A stretch of DNA of 64,000 nucleotides from Syntrophomonas sp. (GCA_016841875.1 JAENYG010000015.1:33364-97363); one strand, 5' to 3'; counted from the first letter of the stretch, positions 55,707-64,000 are shown. A program made the numbers and translations. The notes: generated by a model from the letters alone, not told the origin.

Positions 55707-56495
55707 ATGAAAATCCTGCTAACCAATGATGATGGAATCAATGCCGGGGGGATAAGAGCTCTGGTAAAAGAACTCAGCACCCTCGGCGATTTATATCTAG
55801 TAGCCCCTGACCGGGAAAGAAGCGGTACCGGTCATTCTATAACGGTTTTTGAACCTATCATAACCCAGAGGATAGAAATAGATGGGGTTAAAGCTGCCTG
55901 GATTGTAAGAGGAACCCCGGTAGATTGTGTGAAACTGGCGGTGGGGAAACTGCTGGCGGAAAAAATTGACCTGGTAGTCTCCGGGATAAACCATGGCCCC
56001 AATCTGGGTACGGACGTACTTTACTCGGGTACAGTTTCTGCTGCTGCCGAGGGCGTAATCATGGGCGTGCCTTCCATCGCAGTTTCCTTAAACTCATATA
56101 AGGATAACATGGATTTTGATTTCCCGGCGCGGTTTACCCGTAGCTTTATTAAAACTGTCATGAGACATGGTATAGATCAGAAAACAGTGGTAAATATAAA
56201 TATTCCTCCCCTTCCTCCTAAAGAGATCAAAGGCATTCGTATAACCAGGCTGGGAGTAAGGAATTATGATAATCTTTTTGAAGAACGCCAGGATCCCCAT
56301 GGTAATACTTATTACTGGCTGGGAGGAGGCGTAAGAAATGAAGAACAGGAAAAAGATAGTGATGTTCTGGCTGTCGAGGAAAATTACATCAGTATTACTC
56401 CCATACATTTGGATCTTACCGATTATGTATTGATTGAAGAGTATAAGCATGTCTTTCGCCGTTATTTAGATTTTTTTGATGGAGATAAGGCATGA
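55707..56495 (+). CDS. surE: 5'-nucleotidase SurE
   Basis: 262 residues. MKILLTNDDGINAGGIRAL carries the Asp8-Asp9 metal pair; APDRERSGTGHSIT and SGINHGPNLG give the other conserved ligands. It dephosphorylates nucleoside 5'-monophosphates and survives stress. ATG 55707 is used because GGAGG is 10 bases upstream; the earlier ATG 55671 adds 12 residues not typical for the family. It overlaps the following gene by 4 bases. Confidence 0.94.
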   Translation: MKILLTNDDGINAGGIRALVKELSTLGDLYLVAPDRERSGTGHSITVFEPIITQRIEIDGVKAAWIVRGTPVDCVKLAVGKLLAEKIDLVVSGINHGPNLGTDVLYSGTVSAAAEGVIMGVPSIAVSLNSYKDNMDFDFPARFTRSFIKTVMRHGIDQKTVVNINIPPLPPKEIKGIRITRLGVRNYDNLFEERQDPHGNTYYWLGGGVRNEEQEKDSDVLAVEENYISITPIHLDLTDYVLIEEYKHVFRRYLDFFDGDKA

Positions 56496-56755
56496 TTGTA
56501 ATAAGCCTGATAATAAATACAGTGATATTCTTTCTCATAACTAACTGGTCCTATCTACAGAAGAAGAAAGCTGAACCAAATTACCCGGACCGTCCCTGGA
56601 CCAAGGTTATACTATTTCCGCTGGCTTTGGGGATAGTCTTCACCCTGATAGTAGATGCCTTTAAAGGAGTTATGATATATCAGTTAATATTGTTTCTAAT
56701 AGCAGCTTTGCTTTTATACTGGATATTTTTCGTTATGAACAACCGGAACAGATAA
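56492..56755 (+). CDS. Small membrane protein coupled to surE
   Basis: 87 residues with three hydrophobic segments (about 2-18, 40-58 and 62-82) and a Pro/Lys-rich loop KKAEPNYPDRPW. It starts with an ATGA overlap with surE, so translation is coupled. No family is recognised. Confidence 0.65.
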   Translation: MIVISLIINTVIFFLITNWSYLQKKKAEPNYPDRPWTKVILFPLALGIVFTLIVDAFKGVMIYQLILFLIAALLLYWIFFVMNNRNR

Positions 56756-56835
56756 TATTGTAAAAAAATTTTGCTACTTGGATGAATATATAGTACCATT
56801 TTTACAGTTACAGTATATTGTGAGGAGGTCGTTTG

Positions 56836-58878
56836 ATGAAGGTTTACCCTACGAGTAAAATTCGCAACATAGCTCTTGTTGGTCACGGAGGAACAGGTAA
56901 GACTTCACTGGCAGAAGCTATGCTCTATAATACCGGGGCTACCACGAGATTGGGGAAGGTAGATGATGGAAATACAGTAGCAGATTTTTTGCCAGAAGAA
57001 GTAAAGAAGAAGATTACTATCAGCACATCTCTGGTACCCTGTGAGTACAGGGACCATAAAATAAATGTTTTGGACACGCCTGGTTTTGCGGATTTCTACT
57101 TTGAAGTTATCGGAGCAGCTAGAGTGGCAGATACTCTAGTTATGATTCTATCGGCCAATGCCGGGGTAGAAGTTCAGACCGAGGTTGTCTGGGAAGATTT
57201 CCCCGATATGCCCAAACTGGTATTTGTGAATAAAATGGATCGGGAAAATGCGGATTTTTTCAAGGTGCTGGATCAGTTGAAAGACACCTTTTCTGATGTG
57301 GTAGTTCCAGTCCAGATTCCAATAGGTTCAGAAAGCAGTTTCAAAGGAGTTGTGGACCTGGTCAAAATGAAAGCCTACACCTTTGAAGAAGGCAGCGGGA
57401 AAATGACCGAGGGTGAAATACCTGCTGATATGATGGATGACGTAGAACTTTACAAAGAACAGCTTATTGAAGCTGCAGCAGAAGCAGATGACGATCTGCT
57501 GGCCAAATATCTGGAAGGTGAAGAATTAACTGACGCAGAAATTCTGACTGGGATAAAGAAAGCTGCCGCTTCTGGCTCAGCAGTCTTTGTATTCTGTGGC
57601 TCAGCAGTCAAAAATATAGGCATCCAGCCATTCATGGATTTTGTAGTAGATTGTGCCGCCACTCCGGAAGACAACCCCTTATACAAGGAAATGGATCAGT
57701 CCAAGCTGGCCATACAGGTCTTCAAAACTATTGCAGACCCATATATAGGCCGTCTTAATATGTTCCGGGTATTTACTGGTACCATGAAAGCGGATAATTC
57801 GTATTATAATGCCAGCAAAGAAAAAGATGAGAGAATTGCACAGCTGCTGGTGATGACCGGCAAAGAACAATCGGCAGTTCCCGAGCTTAACACCGGGGAT
57901 ATTGCCGCCGTAGCCAAACTGAATACAACTGCCACCGGTGATACCCTTTGCCAGAAGTCGAACCCGGTATCCATGGATCCTATCGAATTCCCGCAGCCTA
58001 CCCTCAACATGGCTATCGAGCCCAAGAGCAAAGGCGACGAAGATAAACTGAGCGGCGCTCTGCAGAGAATAAAAGAAGAAGACCCCACCATAATAATCGA
58101 AAAGAATACTGAGACTAAGCAGACCCTCTTAAAATCAATGGGAGATACCCATGTAGATATTCTAATAGAAAAATTAAAAAGCAAATTCGGGGTAGATGTA
58201 ATCAGTAAAGACATGAAAATACCTTATCGTGAAACTATAAGAGCTACCATCGAAGCAGAAGGCAAACATAAAAAACAGAGCGGTGGACATGGACAATATG
58301 GGCATGTTAAAATCCGTTTTGAACCTTTGGCTGAAGGTGATTTCGAATTTGGCGAACAAGTTTTTGGCGGATCAGTTCCACGTCAGTATTTCCCGGCGGT
58401 AGAAAAAGGACTGATGGAGGCTCTGGACGAAGGAGTACTGGCTGGTTACCCGGTAACCAGTTTAAAAGCTACTTTGTTTGATGGGTCCTACCATTCGGTA
58501 GACTCCTCTGAAATGGCCTTCAAGATGGCAGCCAGGCTGGCTTTCCGGAAGGGCCTGGAGGGAGCCAAACCGGTTCTATTGGAACCGATTATGAATGTAG
58601 AAATCGTTATTCCTGAATCCTTCATGGGCGACATCATTGGCGACTTGAACAGCAAGAGGGGGCGGGTTCAAGGTATGGAACCGGTTGGTAGAAAACAGCT
58701 TATCAAAGCACAGGTCCCCCTGGCTGAAATGGCAAGATATACTATAGACTTAAAATCCATGACCCAGGGTCGGGGCAAATTTACCATGGAATATTCACAT
58801 TATGAGGAAGTACCGGCTCAGAATGCGGACAAGATCATCGAAAAAGCCCGGCAGGAAAAAGAAGAGAAAGAAAAATAA
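56836..58878 (+). CDS. Elongation factor G-like GTPase (EF-G paralogue)
   Basis: 680 residues with GTPase motifs GHGGTGKTS (G1), DTPGFADF (G3) and NKMDR (G4), then the EF-G domains II to V ending SHYEEVPAQ. The G1 sequence is GHGGTGKT, not the AHIDAGKT of true FusA, and switch regions differ, which is typical of the EF-G-2-like branch of unclear function. ATG 56836 follows GAGGAGG by 7 bases. It ends 21 bases before the RAYT-2 palindrome. Confidence 0.9.
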   Translation: MKVYPTSKIRNIALVGHGGTGKTSLAEAMLYNTGATTRLGKVDDGNTVADFLPEEVKKKITISTSLVPCEYRDHKINVLDTPGFADFYFEVIGAARVADTLVMILSANAGVEVQTEVVWEDFPDMPKLVFVNKMDRENADFFKVLDQLKDTFSDVVVPVQIPIGSESSFKGVVDLVKMKAYTFEEGSGKMTEGEIPADMMDDVELYKEQLIEAAAEADDDLLAKYLEGEELTDAEILTGIKKAAASGSAVFVFCGSAVKNIGIQPFMDFVVDCAATPEDNPLYKEMDQSKLAIQVFKTIADPYIGRLNMFRVFTGTMKADNSYYNASKEKDERIAQLLVMTGKEQSAVPELNTGDIAAVAKLNTTATGDTLCQKSNPVSMDPIEFPQPTLNMAIEPKSKGDEDKLSGALQRIKEEDPTIIIEKNTETKQTLLKSMGDTHVDILIEKLKSKFGVDVISKDMKIPYRETIRATIEAEGKHKKQSGGHGQYGHVKIRFEPLAEGDFEFGEQVFGGSVPRQYFPAVEKGLMEALDEGVLAGYPVTSLKATLFDGSYHSVDSSEMAFKMAARLAFRKGLEGAKPVLLEPIMNVEIVIPESFMGDIIGDLNSKRGRVQGMEPVGRKQLIKAQVPLAEMARYTIDLKSMTQGRGKFTMEYSHYEEVPAQNADKIIEKARQEKEEKEK

Positions 58879-58899
58879 ATATTATTAAATAATCGATAT

Positions 58900-58938
58900 A
58901 ATGCGACAGGGGACGGTTCTCGATCTGTCGCATTTTAT
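58900..58938. repeat. RAYT-2 left flank, 39-bp palindromic element
   Basis: Begins AATGCGACAGGGGACGGTTC and ends CTGTCGCATTTTAT. AATGCGACAG pairs with CTGTCGCATT within the arm, followed by a T-rich tail, so it may also terminate the EF-G-like gene. Positions 59835-59873 are its exact reverse complement. Confidence 0.92.
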
Positions 58939-58950
58939 ATAGTTGATGAA

Positions 58951-58975
58951 AGCCACGTATTCTACGTGGCTTTTT
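58951..58975 (+). terminator. Terminator-like hairpin
   Basis: AGCCACGTA (58951-58959) pairs with TACGTGGCT (58963-58971), followed by TTTTT. It lies between the left RAYT-2 flank and the transposase gene. Confidence 0.8.
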
Positions 58976-59049
58976 ATCGCCGAGGGAAGTGATGCTTTCA
59001 AGTTGCGTACATTGTATAATAGAACTAAAAATAACATAAGGTGGTAAAA

Positions 59050-59838
59050 ATGCCTAGATATGCAAGAATAAAGAGCGGCAGCCAAGTGTACCATATCATG
59101 TTAAGGGGTATTAATCGAATGCCGATATTTCTTGATGATAATGACAGAAACAGGTTACTGGAAACAATATATAGGATGAAAAAAGAAGGGGAGTATGAAA
59201 TCCTGGCCTATTGCCTGATGGGCAACCATGTTCATCTAATAATGAAAGAGGGAAAAGACACTATAGAAAAATCATTGAAGAGAATCGGTGTGAGTTATGC
59301 TTATTACTTTAACAAAAAATATCACCGAGTAGGGCATGTATTTCAGGATCGTTTTAGGAGTGAAGCCATTGAGGATGATAGCTACCTGATAGCAGCTGCC
59401 AGGTATATTCACAACAATCCCGTGCAGGCAGGAATAGTGGAAACAGTAGTAGATTATCCATGGAGCAGCTATCATGATTATGTAAAGACGGGGAAGGCAT
59501 CAGAAAAGGTAAACACTGAAATACTATTGAGCATACTCTCAGAAGATGAAGCTACTGCCATAGGGTTTTTTAAGGAATACACAAATCAAACCTCAGAAGA
59601 GAAATTTATTGATACGGATAATAAGGTTGAAAAGCCGGAAAAACCGGTACTAAATCCGGTGTGGAAATTAGAGGAATTATTAAAAAGCCATGGATATAAC
59701 CTGGATCAAATAAGATACTTAGAGGATAAGAAAAAAAGGAATCAAATACTAAGAGCGGTCAAGGAGCAATCCTCGCTGTCAGTCAGAGAATTGTCAAGGC
59801 TTCTTGGCATCAGCAAAGACATTATATACAGGGCATAA
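59050..59838 (+). CDS. REP-associated tyrosine transposase (RAYT), copy 2
   Basis: 262 residues. Same fold as the copy at 15774: His60-Val-His62 in CLMGNHVHLIM and Tyr119 in RYIHNNPVQAG, at the same residue numbers. The C-terminal SVRELSRLLGISKDII is a likely DNA-binding tail. ATG 59050 follows AAGGTGG by 5 bases; the GTG at 59041 overlaps that site. It is enclosed by a perfect 39-bp inverted repeat whose palindromes differ in stem from those around copy 1, suggesting each RAYT has its own REP. Both copies look intact. Confidence 0.92.
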   Translation: MPRYARIKSGSQVYHIMLRGINRMPIFLDDNDRNRLLETIYRMKKEGEYEILAYCLMGNHVHLIMKEGKDTIEKSLKRIGVSYAYYFNKKYHRVGHVFQDRFRSEAIEDDSYLIAAARYIHNNPVQAGIVETVVDYPWSSYHDYVKTGKASEKVNTEILLSILSEDEATAIGFFKEYTNQTSEEKFIDTDNKVEKPEKPVLNPVWKLEELLKSHGYNLDQIRYLEDKKKRNQILRAVKEQSSLSVRELSRLLGISKDIIYRA

Positions 59839-59873
59839 AATGCGACAGATCGAGAACCGTCCCCTGTCGCATT
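59835..59873. repeat. RAYT-2 right flank, 39-bp palindromic element
   Basis: Exact reverse complement of 58900-58938. It overlaps the 3' end of the RAYT gene and ends directly before the stop codon of the convergent phospholipase-like gene. Confidence 0.92.
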
Positions 59874-62135
59874 TTATCGTTTGGCTTCCCAGTTCCCGTG
59901 TATCACCTCGGTAGTACTGTTTCCAAATTTAAAGTTACCATTAAGGTAGTTTTCATTCTGCATTACCCCGTCCATGATGAAAGCGAATCCCTCTACTGAA
60001 TCGGTTGTAATGGCCAGCTTATTATCGGTAAGGGTACATTCAACATAGCTGGGCCATCCTGATGCATCGATAGCGGAGGGATTGGTTGAACCGGTAAAGT
60101 TTAACGAACCGGTAAAAACATTGGCCTTATCCGAAGGAGTTAAGATCATCTGGGCATAAATGGACTCTCCCTTCAAGCTGCTGTATTCAACTGCCTGGTC
60201 GGCACCTTCTCCAAATATCTTGACCAGCATTTTCTCAGCCATTCCGCCGATCAGTTCCTGGGCTTTGGACCCTTCGATATTAAAGGTCAAATTCCAGGTA
60301 CCGGCTAAATCAAGTATTTTAATTTCCGCTGTTCCTTCAGCCTCGGCCAGTTCCTTATCTGTTTTGCCATCCAGCAGGGTAACACTTATATCATAATCTC
60401 CTTCTTCCTCATAAATATGTTCTGCTTCCGGCTTAGTAGTTTCAGCTTCATCCGTTCCGTCACCGAAATCCCAAAGGAAAACCGGTTTTTTCGGGCTGTT
60501 CTTGACCTCGGCGGTGATTTTTACTTTGTTATCAGGCTGGGCTTGGTATTTATCAGGGACCAGTTTGATTTCAGCCGGGTCCTTCTGGAAAGTGAATTGG
60601 TTGCTTTCCATGATCCTGCCCCCGGCTTTAACCCGCAGAAATACGCTATCTTCGTATTCTACGTTATAAGTAGCTTTAACATCCAGCTCTACTCGGGGTT
60701 CGTCTTCATCTTTAGATAGGAACAGCAGCAGCGGTCCCTGAACCATCTCGTCTGAGAATGGATCCTGCACCTGGTCAAGATACCCGCCTTTAAAAGTAAC
60801 ATTGGCCATCTTTTCTTCCTTGCCGTTTCTTATTCGAAATAGCTCTGCCGGTCCGGAATAGTAGATCTGCAAACCTGCTTCTTTCCATTCTGGATCATCT
60901 TCTACATAATGGGCCAGTTGAGAGTTGAGTTCAAACTGCCGGTAGGTTTCGCCAGGGTCAAAGTCTTCATCTTCCTCCACCAGGATAGAAAGTTTCAGGG
61001 TAGGGAAAAAGTTATGAATTATCTTAACATTGGCCTTAACCGCGATAGGAATCAAGACCTCACTAATGCCATCGGCATAATCTGCCGGTACTTCATAGGC
61101 AGAATACAGACCGGTTTTATAGCTCATATAGGTCTGGCGAACCAGGGGGACGTCCTTACCATTAAATGTGCCCGCATATGCATTGCGTCCAGTCGATTTA
61201 TCAGTCATGGCTTTTAAGGTTGAGAATTGAGGGCTGGGGTTAGGCTTTTCTCCGTTGTTAGGCTTAATACCTGATGTAGAATCATAGATGGTATCTTGAG
61301 AATAAAAGTTAGCGTTGGTGAAGGTGGCCAGATTAACAAAAGTGTCTCTCAGGCTGCCGGTATAACTTACCCGGCTATCTACCGCCGAAGCAGCATAACT
61401 GGTTACATGGGCCGCCGATATGGATTGCTCAATAGACTCCCAAACTGGATGGGAATCATTCCTGACGTGAGCAGGCTGTGTCATATCAGAGATCATGTGC
61501 ATACATTCCCCCAGGGCACGAAAAGCCTTACCAGTATAGGCATTCCTTGCCTCAGCGGTAGTACTGCAGGGAATATCGATATCGCGAAAGCTAACCTTGG
61601 GTATGCTGGCAGGGGTCCAGGAACCGTCTTCTGGGATCTCCATCGACTGCTTGTAATACTCCAGTGCCCTCTGCCAATTATAAGGGTTTTCTTGATGGTT
61701 GAAAGCCCAGGTTATCGCATCAACAGCAGTATAAAGAATACCGTGAGAAGTTTCCTGATCGGTAAGCTCATGAGAGCCGGATAGAGCCAGGGGATCATAA
61801 AAATGCTTCACTCCAGAATACCCATGGGGCTCATCAGCTGAAAAGCCTCCGGTAATGACCCATTCACTAAAGGTTCTGCCGGGATTAATTACTTCCTTGT
61901 GATTATATTCAGTCCCCGAAGATCCAGACACCGCAGGACCTTTATAGGTAGCAGTTTCATCAATAGGCGCATCTTTAAACTTGGGGCTGCTGCCAAATTG
62001 GGTCTTGAACTGATTGATGGCTTCCCGGTTCATAGCTTCATGGGCTGGCTGGCCCCAGGCCAGAGCATATCCGGGCATAATAGTCAGGATAAATATACCA
62101 GTTAATAAAATAGAGATTAGACGCTTCAATATCAT
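59874..62135 (-). CDS. Secreted zinc-dependent phospholipase C-like protein with PKD domain
   Basis: 753 residues. A signal peptide (about 1-26, ending ALAWG) leads into a helical domain with histidines resembling the phospholipase C/P1 nuclease fold: TAVDAITWAFNHQENP and GECMHMISDMTQPAHVRNDS. A PKD domain (about residues 555-620, FLWDFGDGTDE) follows, and the C-terminal part (about 630-750) is beta-rich (LAGTWNLTFNIEGS). GGGAGG lies upstream; the ATG at 62135 has the better spacing than the one at 62138. Its substrate is unknown; it is probably a cell-surface or secreted hydrolase. Its 3' end abuts a RAYT palindrome. Confidence 0.75.
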   Translation of the reverse strand: MILKRLISILLTGIFILTIMPGYALAWGQPAHEAMNREAINQFKTQFGSSPKFKDAPIDETATYKGPAVSGSSGTEYNHKEVINPGRTFSEWVITGGFSADEPHGYSGVKHFYDPLALSGSHELTDQETSHGILYTAVDAITWAFNHQENPYNWQRALEYYKQSMEIPEDGSWTPASIPKVSFRDIDIPCSTTAEARNAYTGKAFRALGECMHMISDMTQPAHVRNDSHPVWESIEQSISAAHVTSYAASAVDSRVSYTGSLRDTFVNLATFTNANFYSQDTIYDSTSGIKPNNGEKPNPSPQFSTLKAMTDKSTGRNAYAGTFNGKDVPLVRQTYMSYKTGLYSAYEVPADYADGISEVLIPIAVKANVKIIHNFFPTLKLSILVEEDEDFDPGETYRQFELNSQLAHYVEDDPEWKEAGLQIYYSGPAELFRIRNGKEEKMANVTFKGGYLDQVQDPFSDEMVQGPLLLFLSKDEDEPRVELDVKATYNVEYEDSVFLRVKAGGRIMESNQFTFQKDPAEIKLVPDKYQAQPDNKVKITAEVKNSPKKPVFLWDFGDGTDEAETTKPEAEHIYEEEGDYDISVTLLDGKTDKELAEAEGTAEIKILDLAGTWNLTFNIEGSKAQELIGGMAEKMLVKIFGEGADQAVEYSSLKGESIYAQMILTPSDKANVFTGSLNFTGSTNPSAIDASGWPSYVECTLTDNKLAITTDSVEGFAFIMDGVMQNENYLNGNFKFGNSTTEVIHGNWEAKR

Positions 62136-62144
62136 CACCTCCCG

Positions 62145-62873
62145 CTACATCTGAACAATGACCCAGCGGTCTTGTTCTTTCATAAATAATATAGAAAAAG
62201 TGTAGTCATCACACTGTATTTCATATTCAGCAATGCGGTTGAATTCTGGTTCTTCCAGGCCTTCGTCGATGGATAAAAACGTCATCTCGGCTGTTTTTAA
62301 ATCCTGGGCCATTTCAGGCATTAGTTCCGTACTCTGTGCAAGTATGGAACGGTAGAATTCCTGCTGGTCAGCAGCAAAAAAACTGACCGCCTCATCCACG
62401 TTCTGGTTTTCCAAGGCCTGGGAATAGTCTTTGATTACACCATCAATTACCTTTTTTTGTTCCTTGTAGTCCGCTTGCTTTTTCCAGGCCTGATCCGGAG
62501 ATCCTCCTACCGGCATTCCTCTGCTCATTAAAACGTAAGCTGAAGCAGATAAAATTAATAGGATAACAACAGTTAAAATGATTGGCAGCGGACGAAGTTT
62601 TTTTGTATCAGGCTTACTTTCTGACTCAGTTATATTTTCCTCAACCTTGGCATCATGGTTGATAGCAGGGTGAATTGTTGGAGTTGGAGCTGTTCTCTTG
62701 GTCTCTCCAAAGAGTTCCGGGATTTTAGATGCCGCCACCCATTCACTTAAGCCTTCATTCCATACCAGATCCTGCGGTAAAAGCCTTCCCTCCCTGGCGA
62801 ATTCCTTCATCTGCTCCAGGGTATAGGGACCGAATTGCTGATCATCTCTTGCCAAGTACCATTGCTCTGCCAT
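62145..62873 (-). CDS. GYF_2-domain membrane protein
   Basis: 242 residues. An N-terminal GYF_2/DUF4339 domain (about 3-52, QWYLARDDQQFGPYTLEQM and LVWNEGLSEWVAA) is followed by a linker, one membrane helix (about 95-115), and a soluble domain of about 110 residues (Glu/Asp-rich). ATG 62873 is chosen because GGAGGG is 7 bases upstream; the longer frame lacks such a site. Located 9 bases upstream of the secreted hydrolase gene, it is probably in the same operon. Function unknown. Confidence 0.75.
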   Translation of the reverse strand: MAEQWYLARDDQQFGPYTLEQMKEFAREGRLLPQDLVWNEGLSEWVAASKIPELFGETKRTAPTPTIHPAINHDAKVEENITESESKPDTKKLRPLPIILTVVILLILSASAYVLMSRGMPVGGSPDQAWKKQADYKEQKKVIDGVIKDYSQALENQNVDEAVSFFAADQQEFYRSILAQSTELMPEMAQDLKTAEMTFLSIDEGLEEPEFNRIAEYEIQCDDYTFSILFMKEQDRWVIVQM

Positions 62874-63020
62874 TATCCAACCCTCCTGCAACTGCTGAAA
62901 ATACCTTTGACGATTAAATTTTACCATATTAAATAGGAAAGTAGATTAAGAAAGAGATGAAAAATACAGGGTGGATTGGAGTGAAAATTGAAGAGAACAA
63001 ATATCGAAAAGAGGTATTTT

Positions 63021-63290
63021 TTACCAGCGGGGATTAAAGGGTCGTTTTTCAAAAGGGATTAATTTTGGTTGGGAAATACAGACAAAATGATAATGATTAG
63101 TGGGGTTCTGCAGCAAGTCGGGATGCATCTTTTTTAAACTGTAGGCAGCATAAAGAGCACCGGCAGCAGAGATTACAAATGCCGGCAGATAGGCGGGATT
63201 CTCAGTATAAAACAAGGCCAATAAAGATAATTGGCTTATCAAAAGCTCTGAGATTAATAGTACTAATATAAAAGAATTCTTCTTCATAAC
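63021..63290 (-). CDS. Hypothetical membrane protein
   Basis: 89 residues from ATG 63290: MKKNSFILVLLISELLISQL and FVISAAGALYAAYSLKKM are two hydrophobic segments, and the C-terminal part is soluble. The open frame extends upstream to ATG 63494 with a weak AAAGAGA site, adding another hydrophobic stretch. The start is uncertain. No family recognised. Confidence 0.4.
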   Translation of the reverse strand, partial: VMKKNSFILVLLISELLISQLSLLALFYTENPAYLPAFVISAAGALYAAYSLKKMHPDLLQNPTNHYHFVCISQPKLIPFEKRPFNPRW

Positions 63291-63660
63291 CACATTATTA
63301 ACATATATCAATCCATTTAAACGGAATAAGATACCAACGCAAAAGGGGGGAATGGCATAAGCTATGCTCGATGGAATAGAGGAATTTATCCCAAGTCGCC
63401 AGCTTAAATTTTCCCTACTCTGTGCAAGAATAAATAGGACAGCTCTGGAAAATACTACATGGCCTTTTCCAATATATAACTGCATTTTTCCCATAAATAT
63501 TCTCTTTCGAGATTAAATTCGAAAAAAAAGCTTCGTAATGTAAAAAAATTTTCAAAAATTAGTAAAAAAATTTTAGATGTAACTGAATTGTGACTCTGAC
63601 TTATTATGATGTATGTGTAGAGGTACTTTGTCGTGGAAATTACATAAAGGAGAGATAAGT
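63291..63660. other. AT-rich region before the Ser-Asp repeat gene
   Basis: Very AT-rich from 63520 to 63600. Part of it may encode an N-terminal extension of the minus-strand protein. I found no convincing -35/-10 pair, although TATGAT at 63605 could be a -10. Presumed promoter region of the following gene. Confidence 0.35.
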
Positions 63661-64000
63661 ATGTCAAAGAAACTTTCAAAAAAGTTATCCTGGAAACAAA
63701 GGAACTGGGAGAAAAATCAGGAAAAAAGGAGAAAATTATTTTTAAAATTTGTATTAACCGGCCTTGTCATAATGAAGACTACTGTTCCATTAGAACCATA
63801 TGCATGCCTGAATTTAGATGGAAAAGACTCAGATCATAACGATAAGATTTGTTATGCTTGTGTGATTCATGATTATGATCACGATGATGAGTCAGACAGC
63901 GATGCAGACTCGGACAGTGACAGCGATTCGGACTCCGACAGCGATTCAGATTCCGACAGTGACTCCGATTCCGACAGTGACTCAGACTCTGACAGTGACT
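63661..64000 (+). CDS. Ser-Asp dipeptide-repeat protein (3' end outside window)
   Basis: ATG 63661 with AAAGGAGAG upstream. The first 42 residues are Lys-rich (MSKKLSKKLSWKQRNWEKNQ) with a short hydrophobic stretch FLKFVLTGLVIM, then a region with three Cys (PLEPYACLNL, KICYACVIHD) and a DYDHDDE acid cluster. From about residue 79 it is an uninterrupted (Ser-Asp)n run to the window end. SD-repeats are known in Sdr surface proteins and bind calcium or form extended stalks. The N-terminal hydrophobic segment could be an export signal. The missing C-terminus prevents a family call. Confidence 0.75.
   Translation, partial: MSKKLSKKLSWKQRNWEKNQEKRRKLFLKFVLTGLVIMKTTVPLEPYACLNLDGKDSDHNDKICYACVIHDYDHDDESDSDADSDSDSDSDSDSDSDSDSDSDSDSDSDSDSD

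Noticed and set aside
63890..64000. Short-period tandem repeat resembling a CRISPR or microsatellite
   Set aside because: The period is 6 bases, in frame, with mixed synonymous codons; it encodes Ser-Asp and has no spacers.

Overview
The window most likely comes from a spore-forming anaerobic member of the Bacillota, class Clostridia. The sporulation genes spoIIP and spoVM, a TIGR04086-type membrane protein, AddAB instead of RecBCD, a Bce-type antibiotic-sensing module and a Bacillus-type LexA box all point that way. The mix of crotonase, lipoylated 2-oxoacid/acetoin dehydrogenase subunits, a sodium-pumping oxaloacetate decarboxylase and a butyryl-CoA:acetate-type CoA-transferase fits a fermenter or syntroph such as the Syntrophomonadaceae. 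That placement is inference from gene content only.

Layout. 1-8.6 kb: a carbon-metabolism cluster on the plus strand (zinc alcohol/butanediol dehydrogenase cut by the window edge, enoyl-CoA hydratase, E2, E3 and E1-alpha of a 2-oxoacid or acetoin dehydrogenase), then a soluble chemotaxis-like signalling protein, a lipoate-protein ligase that could lipoylate the E2, and a Cys-rich DUF6125-like protein. 8.6-12.2 kb: a decayed stretch with a short SDR-like fragment, a small membrane protein, a metallo-beta-lactamase-fold protein, and remnants of an HTH gene and an IS5-like transposase. 12.3-15.6 kb: a compact oxaloacetate decarboxylase operon with a free-standing biotin carrier. 15.7-16.8 kb: a REP-associated tyrosine transposase (RAYT) between inverted palindromes, then tRNA-Arg(CCG). 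16.8-23 kb: mainly minus-strand genes (MFS efflux, SpoIIP, adenosylhomocysteinase, zinc alcohol dehydrogenase), interrupted by a LexA-controlled promoter driving a 35-residue membrane peptide. 23.6-32.3 kb: housekeeping and small genes (thymidine kinase, broken macro-domain gene, thioesterase, DinG-type helicase, spoVM, ZIP transporter, YdcZ-like protein). 32.9-44.8 kb: a DNA-repair block, addB-addA followed by an SbcD/YhaO-like nuclease and a YhaN-like coiled-coil ATPase. 45.8-50.3 kb: response regulator, histidine kinase and FtsX-type ABC transporter. 50.6-54.2 kb: a CBS-PAS-sigma-54 activator convergent with the CoA-transferase. 54.8-58.9 kb: DUF4264, lepB, surE and an EF-G-like GTPase. 59-64 kb: a second RAYT inside a perfect 39-bp inverted repeat, a secreted phospholipase C-like protein with a PKD domain, a GYF_2 protein, and the start of a long Ser-Asp repeat protein cut by the window end.

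The strongest unusual signals are two. First, a canonical promoter with one LexA box filling its 17-bp spacer and a second just downstream, driving a peptide with TisB-like architecture. Second, a family of short palindromes sharing a GGGGACGGTTC-like core inside different but self-complementary outer stems, associated with two RAYT genes.
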